Shown here: positions 33,465-42,200 of the stretch, piece after piece
How the letters are laid out: each line of letters opens with the position of its first letter
Position numbering within the stretch: the first letter of the stretch is position 1
Origin: a virus
DNA: 64,000 bases
Virus record (IMG/VR): IMGVR_UViG_3300037189_027540
Span: 1 to 64,000 of that record
Strand: one strand, 5' to 3'
Made by a program: the position numbers and the translations under genes
Notes under the pieces: model-generated
The model's database searches: none
The model's input: the letters and a program-made list of their open reading frames with translations, nothing else
Told to the model about the DNA's origin: nothing

Positions 33465-33466
33465 TA

Positions 33467-33937
33467 CTAATTGATCATTGGCGTCGTCACTGCGAGTATA
33501 TCAAGTCCGATTAAATTACCCTTGAAAACCTGTGGAAAATCGAAAATCAAATCGCCATCAATTAGACCTCTTGATGGCCCAGAAGAACAGCTCGGCAAGG
33601 TTCTACCGGCTGGACCAGTGATATCTCCATCTAGAATTGCCTCTTCATTTCTATTAAAAATCCTAAACCAGGTAGCAACACCACCTGTAGGAATATCTGA
33701 CTGCGGCGTTGATTCATTAGCTACAGCGATGCCATTGACTGGTTCAGCAAATGGCACTTCGTTTAGCATAATAGTTGCTAACAGTATGTTATCGCTGTTA
33801 ATACTGCTAGTGTCGCATGGTCTTGTTCCACTGTAAATCCCAACATATGGTCTAATTTGACTATCACCGTAGTTTATAGCATCAGTCAACACTGTTACTA
33901 ACGCATTCGATGATTCATCTGTGAAAAGCAAGGACAT
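33467..33937 (-). CDS. Phage tail-associated protein, 156 aa (paralogue of 33953-34384)
   Basis: A small beta-rich protein of a type common in tail regions: the pattern YVGIYSGTRP...LLATIMLNEVPF...GGVATWFRIFNRN...DGDI...F is shared with the next gene (YMEIFTAPRP...LATLQLG.PSF...GPAAWFRIYNLN...DGLV). Such proteins usually accompany fibre or baseplate-wedge components. It lies 15 nt downstream of its paralogue. No enzymatic motif is present. Confidence 0.65.
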   Translation of the reverse strand: MSLLFTDESSNALVTVLTDAINYGDSQIRPYVGIYSGTRPCDTSSINSDNILLATIMLNEVPFAEPVNGIAVANESTPQSDIPTGGVATWFRIFNRNEEAILDGDITGPAGRTLPSCSSGPSRGLIDGDLIFDFPQVFKGNLIGLDILAVTTPMIN

Positions 33938-33952
33938 GTTATCGTCACTCTC

Positions 33953-34384
33953 TTACACGATAGTACGTGGTGCATTTAGCGTTAGGTTCGTTATACCGAC
34001 CGTGCCACCAGACACGACGTCAACACTGTCAAAGACGATGTTGCCGGTGCCCGTGCTGGTGTCTGTGACAAGGCCATCGCAGACAGCTACACCATTTAAA
34101 TTATAAATTCTAAACCATGCAGCCGGTCCGGATGCAGCTGCAGCAGTGTCCGCTGCGATCGCTTTGGCTATCGCCACGCCGTTTTGTGGGCTGTTAAAGC
34201 TAGGATTACCTAATTGCAAAGTGGCTAATTTTGTCTGTGTGGTTACTGGATCATCTGCAGTATTGGGCCTAGGTGCAGTGAATATTTCCATATAAGCGTT
34301 CGGACGTACAGAACCAGCGTCAATAAGCTCAATAATTCTGGTAAGGATCGCATTGCATGTGATAAAGCTGTAAGTTATGGACAT
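33953..34384 (-). CDS. Phage tail-associated protein, 143 aa (paralogue of 33467-33937)
   Basis: Shares the strand pattern and the WFRI[FY]N motif with the adjacent 156-aa protein, indicating a tandem gene duplication. The N-terminal helix (SFITCNAILTRIIELIDAG) is comparable in both. The ATG at 34384 overlaps the end of the 919-aa adhesin gene by 10 nt, so it is translated with the adhesin. A structural role in tail or fibre assembly is inferred from family style and context. Confidence 0.65.
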   Translation of the reverse strand: MSITYSFITCNAILTRIIELIDAGSVRPNAYMEIFTAPRPNTADDPVTTQTKLATLQLGNPSFNSPQNGVAIAKAIAADTAAAASGPAAWFRIYNLNGVAVCDGLVTDTSTGTGNIVFDSVDVVSGGTVGITNLTLNAPRTIV

Positions 34385-37134
34385 GTCGGTTCCTCTTTGC
34401 AGGGTGGCGAAATTGACTGCAATCCATCGTTAGTGTTAAGAGGCTCATTAATTTCGCCATTAGCTGTATCCGCTATATACTTAGCGGTATTAGGTAAAGT
34501 CATAGACCTGCAATTAATGTACTCGTATATACCACTTGCCTTATTGGTGATCTTGGTACCTCTACATTGCATCGCATACAGATTAGTGTTGATGCGGAGG
34601 CGTTTATTAAATCCACTGTCACCGGAGTCACTTAGTGTAAGGTCTCCAATTGGATCAACCATCATCTGGATGACACCGCGGCCATAATGGTTAGGGTCAA
34701 GAGTAGTGGTAGTCGGCCGTGGAGGGCAAAATTGATCTTCTGTGCCATTCCCAGCATTATAAAGGGCAGCGACGTCCCAGCCTGTCAAGTTATAATCGTA
34801 AATCCTAAAATCATCGAATGCTGCAACAGGCATAGTGCCGTCGTTCGCACCTAACGCAAAGTAAAGTTTATCTTCGTTCTTAAACCTGACACCATTAAAA
34901 GTAAATGCCACTTTTGCGTTCTGATAAATTGTAAAATTCTTCGTAGTGCTGTTGTAACAAAGTGCAAAGTGTACCCAACCTGGTGGAGTGGTAAGGTATA
35001 CACCTAGAGAGGTTTGGATTCCAGTGTCAAGCAGGATATCGAATGAGTCTATTATATAGGAGGAATTTGCTTCCTTTCTGCTGAAGGAAAATAGCTGTCG
35101 GCTGTGGTCGCTATCGAGAGAGACGCTCCATAGCACTCCAAGAGCTGTAGCTGCGTTTTGGTTAACCCAAAATGTGAACGAGACGTAAGAGTCGCCAATG
35201 GCGCCTAGTATCGTCTTTTGGTCTGCGGAAACGAAAGCGTTAGCGTTTAGCGCATATGAGCCATTGTTGCCGACTTCCAATGCGTCATTGATTTTGCCTG
35301 CGACAAATGATGTTTCAGGTCCCCGTTCCAAATCCAGTAGCTTTACGATATCGCTGGTATTACCATTGAACGTATACTGGTGTAATGGGCATCGATAGAA
35401 TGAAGGATTGGGCGGACATGGATCAGGCCCAGGTGTAGTAGTGGTTGTGGTGGTCGTCGTAGTAGTGGTAGTGGTAGTTGTCGTAGTGGAAGTCGTAGTT
35501 GTGGTACTGGTAGTCGGTGCGACCGTGGTGGTAGGTGCTGCAGTGGTCGTCGTGGTGGTGCCAGTAAGAGTCCAATCGGCCTGTGTGCCAATGCCACCAT
35601 TATAAATTGCAAGAACGTCAAGGCCTGTTAGAACATTGTTTACAGTCGATGGAGTGCCAGGCGGGGTATAAGTCGAGAACATGCCACCGTTAGCAGGATA
35701 AGTATAAAACCTTAGATCATCTATAGCGGCGTCGCCTGTCGGCCCTGGCCCCACTGTCATCACCAACGCTGGACTTGTGGCAGCATATCTGGCGTTCACA
35801 TACATCATGTCATATTTTGAGCCCTGATAATATACTGAGAGCAGACCTATCGACTTATCATACACCAAAGCAAGATGATGCCATATGCCGACTTGCGGTG
35901 AATTGATATACACCGGCAACGGCCACCTCTGCCCGAGCGAATCTACCATTCGAATCAGATAAGCTGGAGTCGGCGATCCTCCCAAGTTATAAGTAGTATA
36001 TTCAACATTAATGATACTTTGACCAAGCGCATCCGTGACGTTGATAATGGCATCAGGACTCAACAATAATGCAGATGGCCTATGCCAGAATGCAAACGCA
36101 AAGCTATCATTATTGCTTGATAATATATTGGCTTCTGTGTAGTAGGGTCCGACATTGGAAGACGTTACTGTGGCATTAGCGCCACCACCATATTGCAAAG
36201 CCTGATTAACGACGCCTGCTTCGAACGTACACCCCACGCTTACCGCAAGGTTTAGAGGATTACTCAAGCTACTAGATGCTACCGTGATATTATCATTGCC
36301 AGTGTTATCAAAGAGATAATGGTGATAGGTATTGAGGTACATCTGGGCGGTTAAACCCCCAGAGACTGCATTCTGATTAAGATAATTGTTAGATAATTCT
36401 AAATCTGTTAGTTTAGCATACCATAGCTTGGTCTCGGCAAGGTAACCATTAACATCCGGAAAGATCGATATAGATTCTAGCAACGCGTTTCGTGAGGCAG
36501 GTGTTAAATCTGTAAAAAGCTCATATGTCGACTCATCGCCCCAGGAGATCTCGTGATAAAATGTATTTGGTAAGACTGGATTTGCAGCGTAAAACCGGAC
36601 TCTAAGTTGATACCATTTGTCCTTAACTAACTCAGGCGACACGACTCGGTTTGTGTAATAATCCTTGACCTCGAATACCTCGGCTGTGTTATTTATGACG
36701 GTGTCAGCCACCAAATAAATACCAGCTCCCGCAGACTGATTCAACACCAACACGGGTACTTCGTTCGTGCTGCTATCGGCTGCAAATCGTATCCATGTGG
36801 TAAATGTATATTCGAATGCATGATTTAGTGGGGCAACACCTGCATAACTAGCTAAGTCGATATACTCATCGTTGCTCAGTACAGCTATATAATTTGATAT
36901 AAACCCAAACCCGATATTCCTGCTTAGCTGTACAGCGGTTAATGGGATACTGGTATTTGGAAGCGTCAATGACGAATATGACACCGTGCCAGTGGTAAAG
37001 AAGTCCAAAGGTTGGACTTGTGCAGAATATGCCGTATTATCGCCAACACAAAAAGAGTCAATGAGGTTATTGTCATATTTCCAATAATGATCTGGTGTCC
37101 TAACTGGCGCAGCTGTGGTAGTGGTTGTCGGCAT
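34375..37134 (-). CDS. LamG-module adhesin with poly-Thr linkers, 919 aa
   Basis: Three concanavalin/LamG-like modules begin at DHYWKYDNN (about residue 16), HHYLFDNTGND (about 275) and LHQYTFNGNTSD (about 582). Each ends in a block like AIYNGGIGT or ALYNAGNGTE and contains W-H-[FL]-A-L-x-Y, the core strand of LamG folds. Thr-rich linkers separate modules 2 and 3, one with a run of about 18 Thr. The N-terminus MPTTTTTAAPVR begins inside such a linker and matches the C-terminus of the giant adhesin at 39269-47173. The C-terminal 90 residues form a separate domain. A receptor-binding role is likely. Confidence 0.8.
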   Translation of the reverse strand: MPTTTTTAAPVRTPDHYWKYDNNLIDSFCVGDNTAYSAQVQPLDFFTTGTVSYSSLTLPNTSIPLTAVQLSRNIGFGFISNYIAVLSNDEYIDLASYAGVAPLNHAFEYTFTTWIRFAADSSTNEVPVLVLNQSAGAGIYLVADTVINNTAEVFEVKDYYTNRVVSPELVKDKWYQLRVRFYAANPVLPNTFYHEISWGDESTYELFTDLTPASRNALLESISIFPDVNGYLAETKLWYAKLTDLELSNNYLNQNAVSGGLTAQMYLNTYHHYLFDNTGNDNITVASSSLSNPLNLAVSVGCTFEAGVVNQALQYGGGANATVTSSNVGPYYTEANILSSNNDSFAFAFWHRPSALLLSPDAIINVTDALGQSIINVEYTTYNLGGSPTPAYLIRMVDSLGQRWPLPVYINSPQVGIWHHLALVYDKSIGLLSVYYQGSKYDMMYVNARYAATSPALVMTVGPGPTGDAAIDDLRFYTYPANGGMFSTYTPPGTPSTVNNVLTGLDVLAIYNGGIGTQADWTLTGTTTTTTAAPTTTVAPTTSTTTTTSTTTTTTTTTTTTTTTTTTPGPDPCPPNPSFYRCPLHQYTFNGNTSDIVKLLDLERGPETSFVAGKINDALEVGNNGSYALNANAFVSADQKTILGAIGDSYVSFTFWVNQNAATALGVLWSVSLDSDHSRQLFSFSRKEANSSYIIDSFDILLDTGIQTSLGVYLTTPPGWVHFALCYNSTTKNFTIYQNAKVAFTFNGVRFKNEDKLYFALGANDGTMPVAAFDDFRIYDYNLTGWDVAALYNAGNGTEDQFCPPRPTTTTLDPNHYGRGVIQMMVDPIGDLTLSDSGDSGFNKRLRINTNLYAMQCRGTKITNKASGIYEYINCRSMTLPNTAKYIADTANGEINEPLNTNDGLQSISPPCKEEPTCP
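35435..35515 (-). repeat. Trinucleotide repeat encoding a poly-Thr linker
   Basis: Imperfect ACN codon repeats (seen as gtagtggt-type triplets on the plus strand) encode a nearly pure Thr run inside the 919-aa adhesin. Mixed third positions suggest selection for the amino acid rather than recent slippage. Similar shorter runs occur at about 46073-46180, 44475-44525 and 42785-42825 in the giant adhesin. Confidence 0.8.
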
Positions 37135-37195
37135 AGAGCGCTCTCATTTCATTTAAATTTGAATGATAGATAACCAGTACTTCACAGAGATTAAT

Positions 37196-38338
37196 ATGAG
37201 ATTCCACGTCCTTGGTCTCCCGCACACCGTCTCTAATAAAGAATATATTGCCTGTGCGTACACCCAAAAAGTAGTAAAATTTTGCGACATGATGAAAAAG
37301 CGCGGCCATACCATATACCATTATGGCCACGAGGACTCTGAAGTTAAATGTGATGAACATGTGACCGTGGTGACCAATAAAGATCTGGAAATCGCATATG
37401 GTAATTACGACTGGCGATCGAATTTCTTTAAATTCGATATGAACGACTACGCCTACCAGACGTTCTTCAAAAACGCCATCGAAGCAGTCGGCAAGCTCAA
37501 AAAAGACAAAGATTTTATCTTGCCGTTCTGGGGATACGGCGTAAAGCCAGTTTGCGATGCCCACCAAGACCTGATCGTAGTAGAACCTGGAATCGGCTAC
37601 GCTGGCGGACATTTCGCCAGATTTAAAGTGTTCGAATCATACGCCATCATGCATGCATACTATGGACTAACAGCGGTAGGAGAATGCCGTCAAGATTGGT
37701 ATGATGTGGTGATCCCAAATTATTTCGATCCAGACGATTTCACTTACGACGATCAAAAAGAAGACTATTTTTTATTCCTAGGAAGAGTCTACCAAGGTAA
37801 AGGCGTAGACGTCGCCGTACAAGTAACTGAGAAAATAGGAGCTAAGCTGTTAATTGCTGGCCAAAATAGCTTAGCCAACATGGGATACAAAGAAGGATTT
37901 GCGCACGTTACCGAATTAGGCTACGCAGATGTCGATAAACGGAAGAAGCTAATGGCAAAAGCAAAAGCTGCCTTCGTGCCATCAATGTACTGCGAACCAT
38001 TCGGTGGTGTTCAAGTGGAATGTCTGCTGTCTGGCACACCAACCATAACCACCGACTGGGGGGCTTTCACAGAAAATAACATCCACGGGTTAACAGGCTA
38101 CAGATGCCGAACATTTAATGATTTCGTCGAAGCAGCAAATAACATTCATAAAGTCAAGCCATCCAACTGTCGTAAATTCGGAGAAAACTTCCTTTTGGAT
38201 GCAATTGCACCTAAATACGAAAAGTATTTTCAAGACGTGTGGAACGTAGCATTTAGCAGCGGCTGGTATACGATGTCAAAGACACCGACTTTGGATTATC
38301 TAAACCGCACTATCCCAAATGACCGCAGTTACGATTAA
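37196..38338 (+). CDS. GT4-like glycosyltransferase, 380 aa
   Basis: A GT-B retaining-type enzyme. The donor-binding half shows YFLFLGRVYQGKGVDVAVQV (the LGR...KG phosphate-contact loop), LLIAGQ, and the EX7E-like FVPSMYCEPFGGVQVECLLS, followed by GTPTITTDWGAFTEN. I place the start at ATG 37196 (MRFHVLGLPHT), since the upstream in-frame ATG 37163 would add an unlike tail. The coding region uses more C-ending codons than the adhesins around it. It is inserted, with the opposing glycosyltransferase at 38335, between two adhesin genes. The acceptor is unknown. Confidence 0.85.
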   Translation: MRFHVLGLPHTVSNKEYIACAYTQKVVKFCDMMKKRGHTIYHYGHEDSEVKCDEHVTVVTNKDLEIAYGNYDWRSNFFKFDMNDYAYQTFFKNAIEAVGKLKKDKDFILPFWGYGVKPVCDAHQDLIVVEPGIGYAGGHFARFKVFESYAIMHAYYGLTAVGECRQDWYDVVIPNYFDPDDFTYDDQKEDYFLFLGRVYQGKGVDVAVQVTEKIGAKLLIAGQNSLANMGYKEGFAHVTELGYADVDKRKKLMAKAKAAFVPSMYCEPFGGVQVECLLSGTPTITTDWGAFTENNIHGLTGYRCRTFNDFVEAANNIHKVKPSNCRKFGENFLLDAIAPKYEKYFQDVWNVAFSSGWYTMSKTPTLDYLNRTIPNDRSYD

Positions 38339-39225
38339 TGAAATATGCCTAACCAGTGATGAATAACATGTTTCCAATCATAATGGTTTAAAGCATAAGA
38401 TTGGAAGTCGTTACATTTAACCTGGTACTCGATTGGGTGGTTCCTATAATAATCGAGTTTTTGAACTGCCATCTCTACAAATGCGTTCTCTTCTGAAGGT
38501 AACAAGATAGCGTTCTTGTTACGACTAACATAGCCTATTGGTGTGCTCATTAGTAGTTTACCTGCCGTGGCGCCTTCTAGCATTGGCAGCCCCACGGTCT
38601 CCTCGGTACTACTGCATATCACGCAATCGACGTTTTTATAGAACTTATACATGCTAAGATAGTGAACTGGCTTATCGTTACAAACCAAATGCAATTTAGC
38701 CCTCTTGCATATCTCTTTTACAAGATGGCCGCGCTTGATATCAGCACCGTTTACGTTCGGTGCAGCAATAGCGGAGGCATACCCGACCGTCTTTAGCTCT
38801 TTTGAGATCGGAGCATTAAAGAACCCTGTGCTCACACCGACAGGCGTTAATCTCGGAGTCCTTCTGACTCCCACCTCTTTGCACACATCTACCAGTTCCG
38901 GACTCACGACACATAATTCATGTACTCTGTCGAAGCACTCGACTCCGCATCTTTTAAAGCCATTGTAGATATCGATTTGGCCGTGAGCTATTAAGATGAT
39001 TTTTTCGTATGGAAATCCATATGACCTAAGCTCTAATAAAGCTGTAGGGCCTGTGATCACATAATCAAACATATCAACGATACCGGCAACAGCACTAGGG
39101 TCATACGATTGCGACCAATCCAATAAATCACCGAACACGCCATGCTTATAAAGCTCTTTAATTAACCCTGAATTGAGTGACCCAAAGGCCCATTTAGTCT
39201 CAGTAAAAATCGCTATTCTGATCAT
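38335..39225 (-). CDS. Glycosyltransferase, GT-B type (paralogue of 3344-4237)
   Basis: A 296-aa protein related throughout to the product of 3344-4237. The signature CSSTEETVGLPMLEGATAGK (about 197-216) is the nucleotide-sugar contact region. The start MIRIAIFTETKWAFG fixes the N-terminal boundary for both paralogues. It is convergent with the GT4-like gene through a shared TTAA (38335-38338) and is followed, upstream on the same strand, by the giant adhesin. Glycosylation of the Thr-rich linkers is a testable idea. Confidence 0.75.
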   Translation of the reverse strand: MIRIAIFTETKWAFGSLNSGLIKELYKHGVFGDLLDWSQSYDPSAVAGIVDMFDYVITGPTALLELRSYGFPYEKIILIAHGQIDIYNGFKRCGVECFDRVHELCVVSPELVDVCKEVGVRRTPRLTPVGVSTGFFNAPISKELKTVGYASAIAAPNVNGADIKRGHLVKEICKRAKLHLVCNDKPVHYLSMYKFYKNVDCVICSSTEETVGLPMLEGATAGKLLMSTPIGYVSRNKNAILLPSEENAFVEMAVQKLDYYRNHPIEYQVKCNDFQSYALNHYDWKHVIHHWLGIFH

Positions 39226-39268
39226 ACTTTTCAGACACCATGAAGGCTCAATGTTAGCTTTAGATTAT

Positions 39269-42200
39269 CTACGGAGCCGCAGTTGTAGTGGTCGTTGGTG
39301 AAACCGTGGTAATGGTGGTCGGGTCGTTACAAGGAATACTGTAACCATTGCCAAAACTATAAAAGCTAAAAGCGTCACTAGTGGTAAGATACGTCTCGTA
39401 AAACCGTAATTCACAGACACTAATAGAGCTGAAGCTTTGGAGATCTAATGACCTCCCCAAGAAGACCGTAGCAAGAGTATGCGATGTACTAAATACTGCG
39501 TAAGAAACAGGCGGGTTGTCATTAACATAGCAGCTAGTGTTGATGGTAGTACCATTATAAATGGTACTGATTACTAAAGAATACCAAACGCCATATGATA
39601 ACCCTGCCTTAAACGTCTCTGTGCCAAATCTTAAATCGTAACCGACGCCATTTTGAACATAATTAATATTAAGATCTAAAGTGCCTTCGTTAGCCAATAT
39701 TGTACCATTAGAATCGGCGTTAACCCTTAACCACATCGCCCACGAATATGAAGCCCGCGGTAGGAGACTGAAGAAGTTGCAATCATAGATCAATGAGCTT
39801 AAGTAGGTGGAACTGGTCGAAATAGCGTAGTTAATCTTACCAACTTCAAAAGCTGTGAGGCCGCTAGATAGCCAATCTTGCCCACCAGTGCTGTTAATAA
39901 CAGCATAGTAATCATAAGTATTTCGGTCGAATTTCCAATAATGAGTTAAATAGGTTAATGGAATTGGAGGTGGTGCTGTAGTTGGCGCCGGAGTTGTGGT
40001 TGTGGTAGTGCCGTTACACGAATCTTCTGTACCAGCACCTGCATTATAAAGCTCGGCCACATCCCATCCAGTCAGCGTATTGCTGAATGTCCTCACGTCA
40101 TCAAATGCCACACTAGGCATACTGCCGGATGCTGCACCAAGCACTAAAGTATTAGGATTGATATTAGCCCGATTTACACCGTAACTGCCTACCACCTTGC
40201 TGTCTAAGTAAGCCGTGAAATTGCCATTGTTGTAAGTTAGTGCATAGTGAGTCCAAGTATCCGAAAACTGCGATTCCGCCAAATCTAATGCTATGGTAAC
40301 CACGTCCTCTGTGCCACCAGAGTCCATTATGGTTACTTCCCAAGCTGGAACATTTGGGCCAGTGCCAGTGCCAGTGCCAGTGCCAGTGCCAGTGCCAGTG
40401 CCAGTGCCAGTGCCAGTGCCAGTGCCAGTAGCATTCTGTGGCGCTGTAGCTAAACTGATCGTAGGTTTAGCTGACCCGATGCTGCTATCGAACGTGGTTA
40501 GAAGTGTTCCACCTAGAATAAACGTATCCTGCCACTTAGCCCAGAACGCAATACTGAAATTATTACCTAAAGTGTTAAATGGTGCACCAGCAGCACCTGC
40601 AGCAACGGCATTCTTGGTGGCATCGTAATATTCAGAGCCATTAACAGTCAAAGCATTGTTTATCTTTCCTGCATTAAAGCTCGTACCCACACCGATGGTC
40701 AGAGGCAAATAGCCGTTTGAATCTTCACCGCTACTATTCAACTTATATTGATGTGGACCACAGTACCACAGAGCGGCATCTTCACCCCAGCTATCACTAA
40801 ATGTGCCGAGTCCAAGGTTATAATAGGAGGACAGGTCTACGATTGCCTTGTAAACCACCACGTCGCTAATTGACACGTTGCCGAATTGATAGGTAGCCTC
40901 AGTCGCCACATTTACGGGAGCGCCACCTAGTATGAAATCGCCAAATGACATCGCTCGATCTTCTGCTGTTAATGGTATCGATGTCGATGTCCCTTGATTA
41001 ATTGCAATTGATATGGCGTTGCCTACCCGTTGGATCGAAATGAATGTCCAAGTATTTTGTGGCCAACCAAAAATGATCGTAGCACTGTTACAATAAACGT
41101 TTTGTTGATCATAGAACACATGTATATCGTCAACTTCGGCTACTTGACTCCGGATAAAAAGAATAGTGCCGGTCGCTTGATTTAGCGGTGGATTGCTATC
41201 TATCCTGAACCAGCCTGCGACCGTAAAAGAACTAAGCCCTGCACTGAGCCAATTCCCACTAGAACTTACGTTATACCAAGCATACTCTGTATTGATCGCT
41301 CGGAATCTAGCGCCGCATGGTTGCGATACACCAGCGAAAGTCCTATTGACGTAGGTGATGCCATAGCCACCATTGGAGATCGGGACCAAGTCCTGATTGC
41401 CCCAGGAATCATAAGTTGTATTATTAAACCTGTAATGATGCACTTGGTCGGTTGTAGGTGGAAATGTCGGAGCATAAGATTCGTAAGTGCCTTCAAATAG
41501 TTTAGCGACATCCTGCCCACGTAAGAACATGTAGATTCTATAATCATTGAAGTTTACTTGTGGCATTGCGCCGACGGTCGCCGATGATCCTAAATACAAA
41601 GTTTGCTGAATTGCCTGTAAGTTAGCAATCGGTCTGATCAGAACTGCGGTCGTAGCGACGCAAACGGCGTCGATATAGGCAAATAGAACCTCGTTTAGAG
41701 AATTGTACCTGAATGCTACGTGAGTCCATTTTGGCAAGGTGCTCAGAGGCGTCACGTAGATGCTGGTGGTTACCGTGGTGCCAAAGAAATTCACTACACT
41801 GAGCGACAAGGTGGCATCTGTCGCTGTGCGTAGAACTTGCAGCGAAAACCATATCGTTGTGGTGCTTTCTTGGCTAGTTATTTTGCCAGAGTAGGTGTCT
41901 TGGCCCCAGTCTAGCCAGAAAGCGTAACCGTAGTCCCCCTGCCCACCCGCGTTGCTGATAACGCCACCCGGCACCGGACCAGTGTTAGCATTGAATGCTA
42001 CGTCGTAAGATACTGACCCACCAACTCTTAAGCTTTGCCCGCCCAGTTTGGGTGCACCAGCTGAATAAGAAGTGCTTGCTCCCGCAGCTAAATCTAGACC
42101 ATAAATCTTGTCAATAGCTGTGCCGTCGCATTTATAATGGTGGATTGGATTTTTATATTGATAGCGCCAATTAAAGACAGTTAAAGGCTTAGGTTTACCT

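Noticed and set aside
35343-35621. Val-rich plus-strand and Pro/Leu-rich minus-strand frames at the poly-Thr repeat
   Set aside because: They are products of reading the Thr-coding triplet repeat in other frames or on the opposite strand.
40293-40628. Plus-strand frame with a Pro-Val repeat, and the repeat as a CRISPR array
   Set aside because: The hexanucleotide repeat is a simple tandem repeat without spacers and encodes Gly-Thr in the real minus-strand gene.
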